DNA of 64,000 nt from Leifsonia sp. Root1293 (GCF_001425325.1 NZ_LMEH01000001.1:605898-669897); one strand, 5' to 3'; positions 48,734 to 58,766 are shown, numbered from the stretch's first letter. Notes: generated from the sequence alone by a model not told the origin. A program made the numbers and translations.

Positions 48734-49587
48734 GCGTGACCCCCTTCGGAGACAGGCTCGGTGAGGCATTCGACCGCTTCGGTCACCTGTGCGTCGGGAT
48801 CGACCCCCATGCATGGCTGCTGGACAGGTGGGGCCTCGAGGACAACGCGACCGGAGCCCGCGAGTTCGGGCTCCGGGTGATCGGAGCAGCCCACGGGCGT
48901 GCCGGCATCCTGAAGCCCCAGGTCTCGTTCTTCGAACGCCACGGCTCCGCGGGGTACGCGGCGCTCGAACGGGTGCTGGCCGAAGCCCGTTCAGCGGGCA
49001 TCCTCACCATCGCCGATGCCAAGCGCGGCGACATCGGTTCGACGATGGAGGCGTACGCCGAGGCCTGGCTGCGGCCCGGTTCTCCGCTCGAGGCGGATGC
49101 CGTCACGGTGAGCCCGTACCTCGGTGTCGGTTCCCTGGCCTCGAGCCTCGACTACGCGGCGGCCCGCGGCAAGGGCGTGTTCGTACTCGCCGCGACGTCC
49201 AACCCCGAGGCGGCCCGCGTGCAGGATGCACGGGTCACCACGACAGGCACCACCGTCGCCGACGATGTCGTCGTCGGCATCACCGGCTGGAACGCGCAGC
49301 AGGGCGGCTCGAGGTTCGGCTCGGCCGGCGTCGTCATCGGGGCGACGCTCGCCCTGGCCGACCTCGGCATCGACATCGGCGCGGAGCAGCCCACGGCGAC
49401 CCTGCCCGTGCTCGCTCCGGGATTCGGACACCAGGGAGCGGACCCACGCGACACGCGGAGGATCTTCGGTAATCTCACTCCGGGTGTCATCGTGTCGGAG
49501 TCACGCACCATACTGGAGGCGGGACCCGAGGGCATCGCGGACGCGATCGCCCGTCGCTCCGAGGAAGTGGAGTCGCATCGTGGCTGA
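48730..49587 (+). CDS. pyrF: Orotidine 5'-phosphate decarboxylase (type 2)
   Basis: Decarboxylates OMP to UMP. The 285-residue protein carries the type 2 signature [11 protein letters not shown] (D96, K98, D101), [18 protein letters not shown] and [13 protein letters not shown]; type 2 enzymes are longer than the E. coli form. The ATG overlaps the carB stop. The dihydroorotate dehydrogenase and orotate PRTase genes are not in the window, so pyrD and pyrE lie elsewhere. It overlaps the gmk fusion gene by 8 bp. Confidence 0.95.
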
Positions 49588-50488
49588 ATACGGCACGCCG
49601 CCCGAGGTCGATCGTGTAGCCGCGTCCCGCGCCGCCGTCGCCGCTCGACGGGCGCGCGCCGCGGTCAAGGCCGCCATCTCGGCGGGGGAGCGCAACCCCC
49701 TCGACGTGCTGCGCGTCGCCGGGGAGGACCCGACGAGCGTCGAGGGCGGCATCCGGGTGACCGAGTACCTGACGAGCATCCCCTCCATCGGCGTGACCAA
49801 GATGCACCGCTTCATGGACGAACTCGGCATCTCGCCGGCCAAGCGCCTCGGCGGCCTCGGCCGTCACCAGCGCAGGCGGCTGCGGGGCTTCCTCACCGAC
49901 AGGCTGGCCGCCCAGACCGGGCGCCACAACCGACTGGTCGTGCTGGCCGGGCCGACCGCCGTCGGCAAGGGCACCGTCGCCGGCCACATCCGCACGCACT
50001 ACCCCGACGTGCTGCTCTCGGTCTCGGCGACGACCCGCGCTCCCCGCCCCGGCGAGGTCGAGGGCGTCAGCTACTACTTCGTCGACGATGCCGAGTTCGA
50101 CCGTCTCATCGAAGCAGGCGAGCTCCTCGAGTGGGCCACCGTGCACAACGCGCATCGCTACGGCACGCCCCGCGGACCCGTCGAGGCGGCCCTCGCCTCA
50201 GGTCGCAGCGTGCTGCTCGAGATCGACATCCAGGGCGCGCGCAAGGTGCGTCGGGCCATGCCGGAGGCATCGCTCGTGTTCCTGCTGCCGCCGTCGTGGG
50301 AGGAACTGGTCCGCCGTCTCATCGGGCGGGCGACCGAAGACGGCCCCGAGCAGCAGCGCCGACTGGAGACCGCGAAGGTCGAACTGGCTGCCATCGACGA
50401 GTTCGATTTCGAGGTCGTGAACACCGACGTGAGCACCGCCGCTCAAGAGGTCGTAGACTTGATGCAGACTCGCAAGCCGAAGCGCTGA
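49580..50488 (+). CDS. gmk: mIHF-guanylate kinase fusion protein
   Basis: Phosphorylates GMP/dGMP to GDP/dGDP. The 302-residue protein is far longer than ordinary Gmk (about 200). Residues about 1-105 match the actinobacterial integration host factor m[57 protein letters not shown], i.e. a DNA-binding helix-two-turn-helix. The kinase follows with P-loop GPTAVGKG (124-131), [35 protein letters not shown] and LLEIDIQGA. In M. tuberculosis mihF and gmk are two adjacent genes, so this is a one-frame fusion of neighbours. GTG 49580 overlaps pyrF by 8 bp; GGAAGTGGAG precedes it. Confidence 0.93.
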   Translation: MAEYGTPPEVDRVAASRAAVAARRARAAVKAAISAGERNPLDVLRVAGEDPTSVEGGIRVTEYLTSIPSIGVTKMHRFMDELGISPAKRLGGLGRHQRRRLRGFLTDRLAAQTGRHNRLVVLAGPTAVGKGTVAGHIRTHYPDVLLSVSATTRAPRPGEVEGVSYYFVDDAEFDRLIEAGELLEWATVHNAHRYGTPRGPVEAALASGRSVLLEIDIQGARKVRRAMPEASLVFLLPPSWEELVRRLIGRATEDGPEQQRRLETAKVELAAIDEFDFEVVNTDVSTAAQEVVDLMQTRKPKR

Positions 50489-50574
50489 CCCGCTCGCCGC
50501 CTGCCCATCTTTTTTCCGCGTTCCCCCGACGCCTTCGGAACGGAACGCACGATCGCACTGAGGAGTGTTCTCAC

Positions 50575-50832
50575 ATGGCTGACAAGCTGACCGGAATCAT
50601 CGACCCGCCCATCGACGAGCTGCTGTCGAAGGTGGACTCCAAGTACGCCCTCGTGATCTTCGCCTCCAAGCGCGCGCGCCAGATCAACGACTACTACGCC
50701 GACCTGCACGACGGCAGCCTGTTCGACAACGTCGGCCCGCTCGTCGACTCCTCCATCGAGGACAAGCCGCTCTCCGTCGCCATGCGCGAGATCAACGAGG
50801 ACAAGCTCCAGCTCAGCCCGATCGTCGAGTAG
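50575..50832 (+). CDS. rpoZ: DNA-directed RNA polymerase subunit omega
   Basis: Helps assemble the beta' subunit of RNA polymerase. 85 residues with [35 protein letters not shown], the omega hallmark, and [16 protein letters not shown] 50575 has AGGAG 9 bp upstream; the frame is open further upstream but that stretch is antisense or out of frame with gmk. The 86-bp gap after gmk contains a T6 tract and a GCGTTCC/GGAACGC inverted repeat (50518-50548). Confidence 0.95.
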   Translation: MADKLTGIIDPPIDELLSKVDSKYALVIFASKRARQINDYYADLHDGSLFDNVGPLVDSSIEDKPLSVAMREINEDKLQLSPIVE

Positions 50833-50862
50833 CTCCCAGCTCACAGCTCGGCACTCGACACC

Positions 50863-52092
50863 GTGGCGCTCAACGTCGTCGTCGGCATCACCGGCGGCAT
50901 CGCGGCCTACAAGGCCGTCAACGTCGTGCGCTCCCTGGTGCTCGCCGGTCACGACGTGCATGTCGTCGCCACTGAGGCGGCCCTGCGATTCGTCGGTCGG
51001 CCGACCCTCGAGGCCATCTCGCGCAACCCCGTGCACTCGGAGCTGTACGAGGGGGTCGCCGAGGTGCGCCACGTGGCGATCGGCCAGGCAGCCGATCTCA
51101 TCGTGATCGCCCCGGCGACGGCGAACACCATCGCCAAGCTCGCCGCGGGCATCGCCGACGACCTGCTCGGCAACTCCGTGCTCGCGAGCACGGCGCCTCT
51201 GGTCATAGCGCCGGCCATGCACACCGAGATGTGGCAGAACCCTGCCACCGTCGCGAACATCGCGACCCTGCGCAGCCGCGGCGTCACCGTCGTCGGTCCC
51301 GCCGTAGGCCAGCTCACCGGCAAGGACTCCGGCCCCGGCAGGCTCGAAGAGCCCGAGACCATCGTGGCCGCAGCCCTGGCGGTGCAGGCCGAGCACGCCG
51401 CCAGGCTCGCGGCATCCTGTGACCTCTCCGGTCATCGGATCGTGGTCACGGCCGGCGGAACCCGTGAACCCCTCGACCCGGTGCGCTTCCTCGGCAACCG
51501 GTCGAGCGGCCGCCAGGGCGTCGCCATCGCCGCAGCAGCCCGCGCGCGCGGAGCGGACGTCACCCTCATCGCCGCGCACCTGGAGGTGGCTCCGCCCGAG
51601 GGCGTCAGGCTCGTCGAGGCATCCACAGCCCGCGACCTGCAGGCGGCGGTGACGGATGCAGCAGAGCAGGCCGACATCCTCGTGATGGCAGCGGCCGTGG
51701 CCGACTATCGTCCGGCCGTCGTCGTCGACTCGAAGATCAAGAAGGAGACGCAAGGCGACACGCTCGAGCTCTCCCTCGTCAAGAACCCCGACATCCTGGC
51801 GGAACTCGGCGCCGCCCGGCGAGCCGGAGGATTCCCGGGACTGCGCCTGATCGGCTTCGCCGCCGAGACCGAACCCGACGCGGCAGCGCTGCTCGAACTC
51901 GGGCGCGCGAAGATCGCGCGCAAGGGCGCCGACCTCCTGGTCGTGAACCGTGTGGGCTGGACCGAGGGCTTCGCCACGGACGGCAACTCCGTCGTTGTGC
52001 TGAACCGGGCCGGCGATATAGTGAGCGAGGCCGCCGGCAGCAAGATGTCGGTGGCCGACCGTATTCTCGACGCCATCGTCGCACTCGACTGA
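50863..52092 (+). CDS. coaBC: Bifunctional phosphopantothenoylcysteine decarboxylase / phosphopantothenate--cysteine ligase
   Basis: Two consecutive steps of coenzyme A synthesis. The FMN-binding CoaC half (about 1-175) has GITGGIAAYKA, catalytic H70 in VRHVAIG and PAMHTEMWQNPA; the flap reads LTGKDSGPGR with no cysteine where E. coli Dfp has its catalytic Cys. The CoaB half (from about 180) has TAGGTREPLDPVRFLGNRSSG, AAAVADYRP and KIKK. 409 residues, GTG start. Confidence 0.95.
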   Translation: MALNVVVGITGGIAAYKAVNVVRSLVLAGHDVHVVATEAALRFVGRPTLEAISRNPVHSELYEGVAEVRHVAIGQAADLIVIAPATANTIAKLAAGIADDLLGNSVLASTAPLVIAPAMHTEMWQNPATVANIATLRSRGVTVVGPAVGQLTGKDSGPGRLEEPETIVAAALAVQAEHAARLAASCDLSGHRIVVTAGGTREPLDPVRFLGNRSSGRQGVAIAAAARARGADVTLIAAHLEVAPPEGVRLVEASTARDLQAAVTDAAEQADILVMAAAVADYRPAVVVDSKIKKETQGDTLELSLVKNPDILAELGAARRAGGFPGLRLIGFAAETEPDAAALLELGRAKIARKGADLLVVNRVGWTEGFATDGNSVVVLNRAGDIVSEAAGSKMSVADRILDAIVALD

Positions 52093-52164
52093 GCAGCGGC
52101 GTCGGCATCGAATCCCGATGCGGTCGCCGATCCATGACGCTCGTCACACTAGAAACGGGGCACC

Positions 52165-53358
52165 ATGAGCGATCTCCGCCTGTTCACATCCGAATCCGTC
52201 ACCGAAGGACACCCAGACAAGATCTGCGACCAGGTCTCGGACTCCATCCTCGACGCGCTCCTCACCGTCGACCCGCACGCGCGCGTCGCCGTCGAGACGC
52301 TCGTCACCACAGGACTCGTCCACGTCGCCGGCGAGGTGACGACATCGGGATACGTGGAGATCCCCGCGATCGTGCGCGACCGCATCACGTCCATCGGCTA
52401 CACGTCATCCGACGTCTGGTTCGACGGTCGTTCCTGCGGTGTCTCGATCTCGATCGGTGCGCAGTCGCCCGACATCGCCCAGGGTGTCGACGACGCCTTC
52501 GAGTCCCGTGAGCAGTCCAGCGGAGACGCCCTCGACCAGCAGGGCGCCGGCGACCAGGGCATCATGTTCGGCTACGCCACCACGGAGACACCGCAGCTCA
52601 TGCCGATCCCCATCTGGATCGCGCACAGGCTGTCGGAGCGCCTCGCGGCGGTGCGCAAGGAAGGCCTCGTCGACTACCTGCGCCCCGACGGCAAGACCCA
52701 GGTCACCGTCGGCTACGAGGGTGCCGTTCCGCGCACCATCGACACCGTGGTGCTCTCGACCCAGCACTCCCCGAAGGTGTCGACCGATGACCTCCGCCGC
52801 GAGGTCGAGGAGCTCGTGATCCGCCCGGTGCTCGACTCCGTCGAGCTGACCAGCAACGACCTCAAGGTGCTCATCAACCCGACCGGCCGCTTCGAGATCG
52901 GCGGCCCGCAAGGCGATGCCGGTCTCACCGGCCGCAAGATCATCATCGACACCTACGGCGGTGCCAGCAGGCACGGCGGTGGAGCGTTCAGTGGCAAGGA
53001 CCCGTCGAAGGTCGACCGTTCAGCCGCCTACGCCATGCGCTGGGTCGCCAAGAACGCCGTCGCGGCGGGGCTCGCCGACAGGGTCGAGGTGCAGGTGGCC
53101 TACGCCATCGGCAAGGCGGCTCCCGTCGGGCTCTACGTCGAGACCTTCGGCACCGGGCATCTGCCCGATGACGTGATCAGCGCGGCCATCCGCGAGGTGT
53201 TCGATCTGCGCCCGGCCGCCATCATCCGCGACCTCGACCTGCTGCGACCGATCTACGCGCAGACGGCGACCTACGGTCACTTCGGCCGCGAGCTGCCCGA
53301 CTTCACCTGGGAGCGACTCGACCGCGTCGACGATCTCCGCAGCGCAGCCGGACTGTAG
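52165..53358 (+). CDS. metK: S-adenosylmethionine synthetase
   Basis: Makes SAM from methionine and ATP. The 397-residue protein has [16 protein letters not shown] (H16 region), [12 protein letters not shown], the P-loop-like [16 protein letters not shown], and the K+ and phosphate ligands in between. The 72-bp upstream gap has a GCATCG/CGATGC hairpin but is too short for a SAM riboswitch. It precedes priA by 5 bp. Confidence 0.97.
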   Translation: MSDLRLFTSESVTEGHPDKICDQVSDSILDALLTVDPHARVAVETLVTTGLVHVAGEVTTSGYVEIPAIVRDRITSIGYTSSDVWFDGRSCGVSISIGAQSPDIAQGVDDAFESREQSSGDALDQQGAGDQGIMFGYATTETPQLMPIPIWIAHRLSERLAAVRKEGLVDYLRPDGKTQVTVGYEGAVPRTIDTVVLSTQHSPKVSTDDLRREVEELVIRPVLDSVELTSNDLKVLINPTGRFEIGGPQGDAGLTGRKIIIDTYGGASRHGGGAFSGKDPSKVDRSAAYAMRWVAKNAVAAGLADRVEVQVAYAIGKAAPVGLYVETFGTGHLPDDVISAAIREVFDLRPAAIIRDLDLLRPIYAQTATYGHFGRELPDFTWERLDRVDDLRSAAGL

Positions 53359-53363
53359 AGCCG

Positions 53364-55337
53364 GTGCCGGGACTCATCGCCCGGGTGCTCATCGATTCCC
53401 CGCTTCCGCAACTCGATCACCCATTCGACTACAGCGTTCCCGACGAGCTCGTCGACGACGTCGCCGTCGGAGTACGGGTCAAGGTGCCGTTCCGTTCGGC
53501 GACCCGTCTGACGAGCGGGTACGTCATCGGCCTCGCCGATGCCGACGACGCCGAATTCGGAGGCAGGCTCAGCGCGCTGGACTCCGTGCTGTCATCGGCT
53601 CCGGTGCTCGACCCGGCCGTGTGGAGGCTGGCCCGCCGTGTCGCCGACCGGTCGGGGGGCACGGCGAGCGACGTCGTCAGGCTCGCCGTGCCGCCGCGGC
53701 AGGTGCGCGTGGAGAAGAAGTGGCTGGCACGGCAGGCGGAGGCGACCCCGGCGACGGTGGATGCCGCCCCGGCGGTGGACGCAGTCGCCATCACCGGCTA
53801 TCCCGTCGCCCTCGCCAACGCCGTCTCGGTCGGCGAGCGCATCGCCCTCCGCGCCATTCCGCGCCTCGTGGAGCTGCCAGGCGGGATCTGGGTCGGACAC
53901 TGGGCGATCACCCTCGCCGAACTCGCCGTCACCATGCTCGCTTCGGGGCGCAGCAGCATCCTCGCCGTTCCCGACTACCGCGATCAGGCCCAGCTCGAGG
54001 CGGCGCTGGCCGCGGCGATGCCGGCTGAGGCCGTCGTTCGACTCGACGCCCGGCAGCCCGACGCCGAGCGCTACGCCGCCTTCCTCCGCTGCCTCGAGCC
54101 CGAGCCGGTGGTCGTCGTCGGCAATCGCGCCTCGATCTACGCTCCTGCCGCAGCCCTCGGGCTCATCGTGGTCTGGGACGACGGCGATCCGCTCTACGCC
54201 GAGCAGCTGGCTCCCTACGTGCACACCCGCGATGCGGCTCTGGTGCGGCAGGAGCAGGCCGGATGCGCCCTCGTGCTGGCGGGCAACGTGCGCAGCGTCG
54301 AGGCGCAGCGGCTCATCGAGATCGGCTGGATGCGCGCCGTCGAGCCCGAGCGCGCCCCGCGACCCCGAGTCATCCCGACCGGCAGGCAGTCCCACGAGGA
54401 TCCCGTCGCGCAGGCGGCTCGCATCCCGTCGACGGCGTGGCGCGAGGCGCGCACGGCACTCGAGACCGGCCCGGTGCTGGTGCAGGTGGCCAGCCCCGGG
54501 TACTCCCCGTGGATCGCCTGCGCCACCTGCCGCGAGCCCGCCCGCTGCACCCGCTGCCGTGGCCCGCTCGGCGTGGCCGCACCCGGTGCCATCCCCGCGT
54601 GCAGGCTGTGCGGCGCCGTCGCGGCCGACTGGAGCTGCTCGAACTGCCAGGGTCGCACCTTCCGCAGCATCGGCGCCGGCTCCGGACGCACTGCAGACGA
54701 GCTCGGCCGCGCCTTCCCTGGTGCGCTCGTCGTGCTCTCCGACGGCGAACACGAGGTGCTCACCGTCAGCGGGAAGTCGGCGCTCGTCATCGCCACCCGG
54801 GGCGCCGAGCCGGTCGCTGCAGGCGGCTACCACGCCGTTCTGCTTCTCGACGGAGAACGGATGCTGGCCCGCGAGTCCCTCCGGGTCGGCGAGGACTGCC
54901 TGCGCTGGTGGTCGAACGCGGCCGCCCTCGCTGCACCGGGCGCCCCCGTGCTCCTCGCCGGAGCCACCGGTCCCGTCTCCGACGCCCTCACGGCATGGCG
55001 CCAGGACTCCTTCGCCGCAACGGAGCTCGCCGACAGGCGGGCCCTCCGCTTCCCACCCGCCGTGCGTGCCGCATCCGTCACCGGATCCGCGGCCGGAGTC
55101 GCCGAGGCCCTCGAGGCCATCGAGGCCGTCGAGGCTGCTGAGGTGCTGGGGCCGGTCCCGGTCGCCGACGGCCAGGTGCGGGCGATCGTGCGTTTCGACT
55201 ACGCGGCGGGAACCGCGGTGGCCGGGGAGTTGCGCGCCGTCGTCGTGCGCATCGCCACCCGCACACGGTCCGGACGGGACAAGCGCCGGGTCGCGCCTAC
55301 ACTCAGAATCAGATTCGACGACCCGGAGATCCTGTAA
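53364..55337 (+). CDS. priA: Primosomal protein N' (PriA), helicase-degenerate actinobacterial form
   Basis: Replication-restart factor. The 657-residue protein keeps the N-terminal DNA-binding domain (ARVLIDSPLPQLDHPFDYSVP) and the zinc-binding region with four CxxC pairs (CATC, CTRC, CRLC, CSNC, residues about 386-430). It lacks a Walker A motif (the equivalent stretch reads LASGRSSILAVPDY) and the DEAH box (WDDGDP). Actinobacterial PriA proteins are generally annotated as lacking helicase activity, and this one fits. It probably acts as a structural or loading factor. Confidence 0.92.
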   Translation: MPGLIARVLIDSPLPQLDHPFDYSVPDELVDDVAVGVRVKVPFRSATRLTSGYVIGLADADDAEFGGRLSALDSVLSSAPVLDPAVWRLARRVADRSGGTASDVVRLAVPPRQVRVEKKWLARQAEATPATVDAAPAVDAVAITGYPVALANAVSVGERIALRAIPRLVELPGGIWVGHWAITLAELAVTMLASGRSSILAVPDYRDQAQLEAALAAAMPAEAVVRLDARQPDAERYAAFLRCLEPEPVVVVGNRASIYAPAAALGLIVVWDDGDPLYAEQLAPYVHTRDAALVRQEQAGCALVLAGNVRSVEAQRLIEIGWMRAVEPERAPRPRVIPTGRQSHEDPVAQAARIPSTAWREARTALETGPVLVQVASPGYSPWIACATCREPARCTRCRGPLGVAAPGAIPACRLCGAVAADWSCSNCQGRTFRSIGAGSGRTADELGRAFPGALVVLSDGEHEVLTVSGKSALVIATRGAEPVAAGGYHAVLLLDGERMLARESLRVGEDCLRWWSNAAALAAPGAPVLLAGATGPVSDALTAWRQDSFAATELADRRALRFPPAVRAASVTGSAAGVAEALEAIEAVEAAEVLGPVPVADGQVRAIVRFDYAAGTAVAGELRAVVVRIATRTRSGRDKRRVAPTLRIRFDDPEIL

Positions 55338-55341
55338 CGCC

Positions 55342-56259
55342 ATGAAAATCCTCTTCGCCGGGACCCCGGAGGTCGCGGTGCCGTCCCTGCGTGCTCTGCA
55401 TGCGGCCGGCCACACCATCGCGGCGGTCGTGACCCGCGCCGACGCGCCTGTCGGGCGCAAGCGCGTGCTCACGGAGTCTCCCGTCGCCGCAGTCACGGGT
55501 GAACTCGGTCTGCCGGTCGTGAAGGCCAACCGCCTCGACGAGGCCGTCACCGAGCAGCTGCTCGCGCTCGGGGCCGAGCTCGGCGTCGTCGTCGCCTACG
55601 GCGGCCTCGTGCGCGAGCCGCTGCTCTCGACCCCTCGCCTCGGCTGGGTCAACCTGCACTTCTCGCTGCTGCCGCGCTGGCGAGGAGCCGCGCCGGTGCA
55701 GCGCGCCATCGCCGCCGGCGACACCGTGACCGGCGCCGACGTGTTCCAGCTCGTGCCGGCGCTCGATGCCGGAGACCTGTTCGGCCGCATCGAGCGTCCG
55801 ATCGCCGCCGACGACACTGCCGGAACGATGCTGGCGGCTCTGAGCGTCGACGGCGCCGAGCTCCTGGTCGATGTGGTGGCCGGGCTCGAGGCGGGCACCG
55901 CCGTCGCCGTGCCGCAGACGGGCGAGGTCACACTCGCCCCTAAACTCACGATCGACGACGCTCGCATCGACTGGGCGCTGCCGCTCGCTCGCATCGACAG
56001 CAGCATCCGCGGCATGACCCCGGAGCCCGGCGCCTTCACCGAGATCGATGGAGCGCGCTTCAAGGTGCTCGAGGCGCGCCCGGCTCCGGATGCCGCCCCT
56101 CTCCCGCCCGGCGCCATCCGCAGCGTCGACGGCCGCGTGCTCGCAGGAACCGCTGACGCGCCGCTCGAACTCCGCCGCGTTCAGCCGGCGGGCAAGACTC
56201 CCATGGCGGCCGCCGACTGGTGGCGCGGGGCCGGAACAGACGAGGTGATCGCAGGATGA
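55342..56259 (+). CDS. fmt: Methionyl-tRNA formyltransferase
   Basis: Formylates initiator Met-tRNA with 10-formyl-THF. The 305-residue protein has LFAGTPEVAVPSL, the catalytic NLHFSLLPRWRGAAPVQRAI (N104, H106, SLLP 108-111), ALDAGD and the C-terminal tRNA-binding domain with PPGAI. The ATG follows the priA stop by 4 bp, and its TGA overlaps the rsmB ATG. Confidence 0.96.
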   Translation: MKILFAGTPEVAVPSLRALHAAGHTIAAVVTRADAPVGRKRVLTESPVAAVTGELGLPVVKANRLDEAVTEQLLALGAELGVVVAYGGLVREPLLSTPRLGWVNLHFSLLPRWRGAAPVQRAIAAGDTVTGADVFQLVPALDAGDLFGRIERPIAADDTAGTMLAALSVDGAELLVDVVAGLEAGTAVAVPQTGEVTLAPKLTIDDARIDWALPLARIDSSIRGMTPEPGAFTEIDGARFKVLEARPAPDAAPLPPGAIRSVDGRVLAGTADAPLELRRVQPAGKTPMAAADWWRGAGTDEVIAG

Positions 56260-57629
56260 GCTCCCGCATCCAACCAGCACGACGCGTCGCGTACGACGTC
56301 ATCTCGGCCGTCAGCACGAGCGACGCCTATGCCAACCTGCTGCTTCCCGTGCGCATCGATCGTGCGAAGCTCTCCACCGGCGATGCCGCCCTGGCCACAG
56401 AACTCACCTACGGAACGCTGCGCATGCGGGGCTTCTACGACAGGGTCATCTCGTTGACGGCAGGTCGCCCGGTCGAGAAGATCGACGGCCCCGTTCTCGA
56501 CGCCCTGCGCCTCGGCGCCCACCAGCTGCTGTCGATGCGCACCGCCGACCACGCCGCTGTCAACGAGTCGGTCGAGCTCGCCCGCGAGTACGGCTCGCGG
56601 TCCGCCTCGGGCTTCGCGAACGGCGTGCTGCGCACGATCTCGCGTTCCACCCTCGAGGAGTGGCGCGACGCCGTCGTCGGCGAGGAGTCCGACCCCGACG
56701 AGAAACTCGCCCTGCTGTACTCGCACCCCGCCTGGATCGTGCGAGCGCTCCGCCAGGGACTCGACGCCGAAGGTCGTGCCGATGAACTCGAGGCACTCCT
56801 CGCCGCGGACAACGCGGCACCCCGGGTGAACCTCGTCGCACTGCCGCACCTGGTCGAACCCGAGATCGCGGCTGCGCTGGGGGAGGCGAACCGCTACTCG
56901 CCGGTCGGCCACGACCTCGGCGGCGGTGATCCGACGACCATCACGAAGCGTTCGCACGGGACTGTGCGCGTGCAGGACGAGGGCTCGCAGCTCGCGGCAC
57001 TGGCGCTCAGCCGTGTTCGTCCGATCGAGGAGGGCGAGCGCTGGCTCGACCTCTGCGCCGGCCCGGGCGGCAAGGCGGCGCTCCTGGCAGCTGAGGCGAA
57101 GGCCGGCGGAGCCGAACTGCTCGCCAACGAGTTGGTTCCGGCCCGCGCCGAGCTCGTCCGGTCGGCGCTGTCGGCCGTCTCCAGCGATATCGAGGTGGCC
57201 GAGTTCGATGGCACCGAGGTGGGGGAGATGCATCCGGCTGCGTTCGATCGCATCATGCTCGACGCCCCGTGCACCGGGCTCGGCGCCCTGCGTCGGCGTC
57301 CAGAGGCCCGCTGGCGCAAGTCGCCCCGCGACGTGGCCGAACTGAGTGCACTGCAGGCGCGCCTGTTCGACGCTGCCGTCGTCGCCCTGAAGCCCGGCGG
57401 GGTGCTCGCCTATGTGACCTGTTCGCCGCACACCGGCGAGACGCTGGGCGCCGTCCGCGCCGCCGCCTCCCGCTGGGCGGAGCAGATCGAGCCCCTCGAC
57501 ACCCGTGCCGTTCTCGCCGACGTCGTCGAGCATCCGCTCGATCTCGCCGGTGAGCCGCACACTGTGCAGCTCTGGCCGCATCGCCACGGCACCGACGCCA
57601 TGTTCATCGCCCTGTTCCAGCGCCGCTGA
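56256..57629 (+). CDS. rsmB: 16S rRNA (cytosine-967-C5)-methyltransferase-like RsmB protein
   Basis: m5C rRNA methyltransferase. The 457-residue protein has an N-terminal NusB-like domain (about 1-150: ARRVAYDVISAVSTSDAYANLLL, TELTYGTLRMRGFYD) and a Rossmann SAM-binding domain with LDLCAGPGGKAALLA, the DAPCTGLG catalytic motif and the second cysteine in YVTCSPHTGE. 4-bp overlap with fmt. Confidence 0.94.
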   Translation: MSSRIQPARRVAYDVISAVSTSDAYANLLLPVRIDRAKLSTGDAALATELTYGTLRMRGFYDRVISLTAGRPVEKIDGPVLDALRLGAHQLLSMRTADHAAVNESVELAREYGSRSASGFANGVLRTISRSTLEEWRDAVVGEESDPDEKLALLYSHPAWIVRALRQGLDAEGRADELEALLAADNAAPRVNLVALPHLVEPEIAAALGEANRYSPVGHDLGGGDPTTITKRSHGTVRVQDEGSQLAALALSRVRPIEEGERWLDLCAGPGGKAALLAAEAKAGGAELLANELVPARAELVRSALSAVSSDIEVAEFDGTEVGEMHPAAFDRIMLDAPCTGLGALRRRPEARWRKSPRDVAELSALQARLFDAAVVALKPGGVLAYVTCSPHTGETLGAVRAAASRWAEQIEPLDTRAVLADVVEHPLDLAGEPHTVQLWPHRHGTDAMFIALFQRR

Positions 57630-57747
57630 GCGGCCCGGTACATCCCCGGCTCGTCGAGGCCCGGACCGAGTCCGCGGCCGAAGTGCAGTCAGAGCCAGCG
57701 CGTTTCGGGCGCGGACTCCGTCCGGCCCTCTACGACTGGATGCCCGG

Positions 57748-57753
57748 TAGATT
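57748..57753 (+). promoter_or_regulatory. Candidate leaderless promoter of rpe (-10 TAGATT)
   Basis: TAGATT is followed 7 nt later by the rpe ATG at 57761. No RBS is present. If this promoter is used, the start codon must be 57761 and not the in-frame ATG at 57740. Confidence 0.45.
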
Positions 57754-57760
57754 GGATCCC

Positions 57761-58429
57761 ATGCCCGCCAGGATCAATCCGAGCATCCTCTCCGCCGACT
57801 TCGCCAATCTCGAGGGCGAACTCGGCCGCATCCGCGCCGCAGACGCCGTTCATGTCGACATCATGGACAACCACTTCGTGCCGAACCTGACCTTCGGCCT
57901 GCAGATGGCCACGCGCCTGCAGGAGGTGTCCCCGCTGCCGCTCGACGTCCATCTCATGATCGACGACCCCGACCGCTGGGCCCCCGGCTATGCGGAGGCC
58001 GGTGCCTTCTCGGTGACCTTCCACGCCGAGGCCGCCCGCGAGCCCGTCGCTCTCGCACGCTCCCTGCGAAAGCTCGGCGCCCGTGCCGGCCTCGCGCTGA
58101 AGCCGGGCACGCCCGTCGAGCCCTACCTCGAGATGCTCGACGAGTTCGACCAGATCCTCGTGATGACGGTGGAACCCGGTTTCGGCGGCCAGAGCTTCAT
58201 GCCGTCCACGATGCCCAAGCTCTCTCGACTCGCGGATGCCGTCCGTCGCTCCGGTGCCGACGTCTGGCTGCAGGTCGACGGCGGCATCACGGCGGAGACG
58301 ATCCGCATCGCGGCCGACGCCGGCGCTGACACCTTCGTGGCCGGCTCCGCGGTGTTCAACGCCGACGTGCCGGACGACGCGATCGTCGAGCTGCGGGCGG
58401 CCGCGGCGTCACACGTGCACGGTCACTAG
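57761..58429 (+). CDS. rpe: Ribulose-phosphate 3-epimerase
   Basis: Interconverts ribulose 5-phosphate and xylulose 5-phosphate in the pentose-phosphate pathway. The 222-residue TIM barrel has [57 protein letters not shown] and QVDGGIT, all catalytic or metal segments. ATG 57761 gives the standard N-terminus. It sits directly upstream of hisE. Confidence 0.96.
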   Translation: MPARINPSILSADFANLEGELGRIRAADAVHVDIMDNHFVPNLTFGLQMATRLQEVSPLPLDVHLMIDDPDRWAPGYAEAGAFSVTFHAEAAREPVALARSLRKLGARAGLALKPGTPVEPYLEMLDEFDQILVMTVEPGFGGQSFMPSTMPKLSRLADAVRRSGADVWLQVDGGITAETIRIAADAGADTFVAGSAVFNADVPDDAIVELRAAAASHVHGH

Positions 58430-58435
58430 TACCGT
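58430..58435 (+). promoter_or_regulatory. Candidate leaderless promoter of hisE (-10 TACCGT)
   Basis: TACCGT immediately follows the rpe stop and ends 7 nt before the hisE GTG (58443). No RBS precedes the GTG. It would separate transcription of the his/trp genes from rpe. Confidence 0.4.
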
Positions 58436-58442
58436 TGATGCT

Positions 58443-58706
58443 GTGAAGACATTCGACGAACTGTTCGCCGAACTCTCCGAGAAGGCGCAGACACGCCCCG
58501 AGGGTTCCGGCACCGTGCGCGAGCTCGACGCCGGCGTGCACGCGATCGGCAAGAAGATCGTCGAGGAGGCTGCCGAGGTCTGGATGGCGGCCGAGTACCA
58601 GTCGGACGAGGAGACCGCAGAGGAGATCTCGCAGCTCCTCTACCACCTCCAGGTTCTCCTGGTCGCGAAGGGTCTGACCCCGGCCGACGTGTACCGACAT
58701 CTGTGA
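58443..58706 (+). CDS. hisE: Phosphoribosyl-ATP pyrophosphatase
   Basis: Second step of histidine synthesis. The 87-residue all-helical MazG-like protein has [14 protein letters not shown], the Mg-binding [14 protein letters not shown] and [18 protein letters not shown]. Stand-alone HisE upstream of HisG is the actinobacterial arrangement. GTG 58443; the longer open frame belongs to rpe in another frame. Confidence 0.94.
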   Translation: MKTFDELFAELSEKAQTRPEGSGTVRELDAGVHAIGKKIVEEAAEVWMAAEYQSDEETAEEISQLLYHLQVLLVAKGLTPADVYRHL

Positions 58707-58766
58707 ACGCGCGTTCGCCCGTTGTCCACCCACGTTTCGCCTGACCCATCGGAAGACCCCATCACC

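Noticed and set aside
52093-52164. Possible SAM riboswitch before metK
   Set aside because: Only 72 bp, with one 6-bp hairpin; no SAM-I, SAM-II or SAM-IV core elements could be found.
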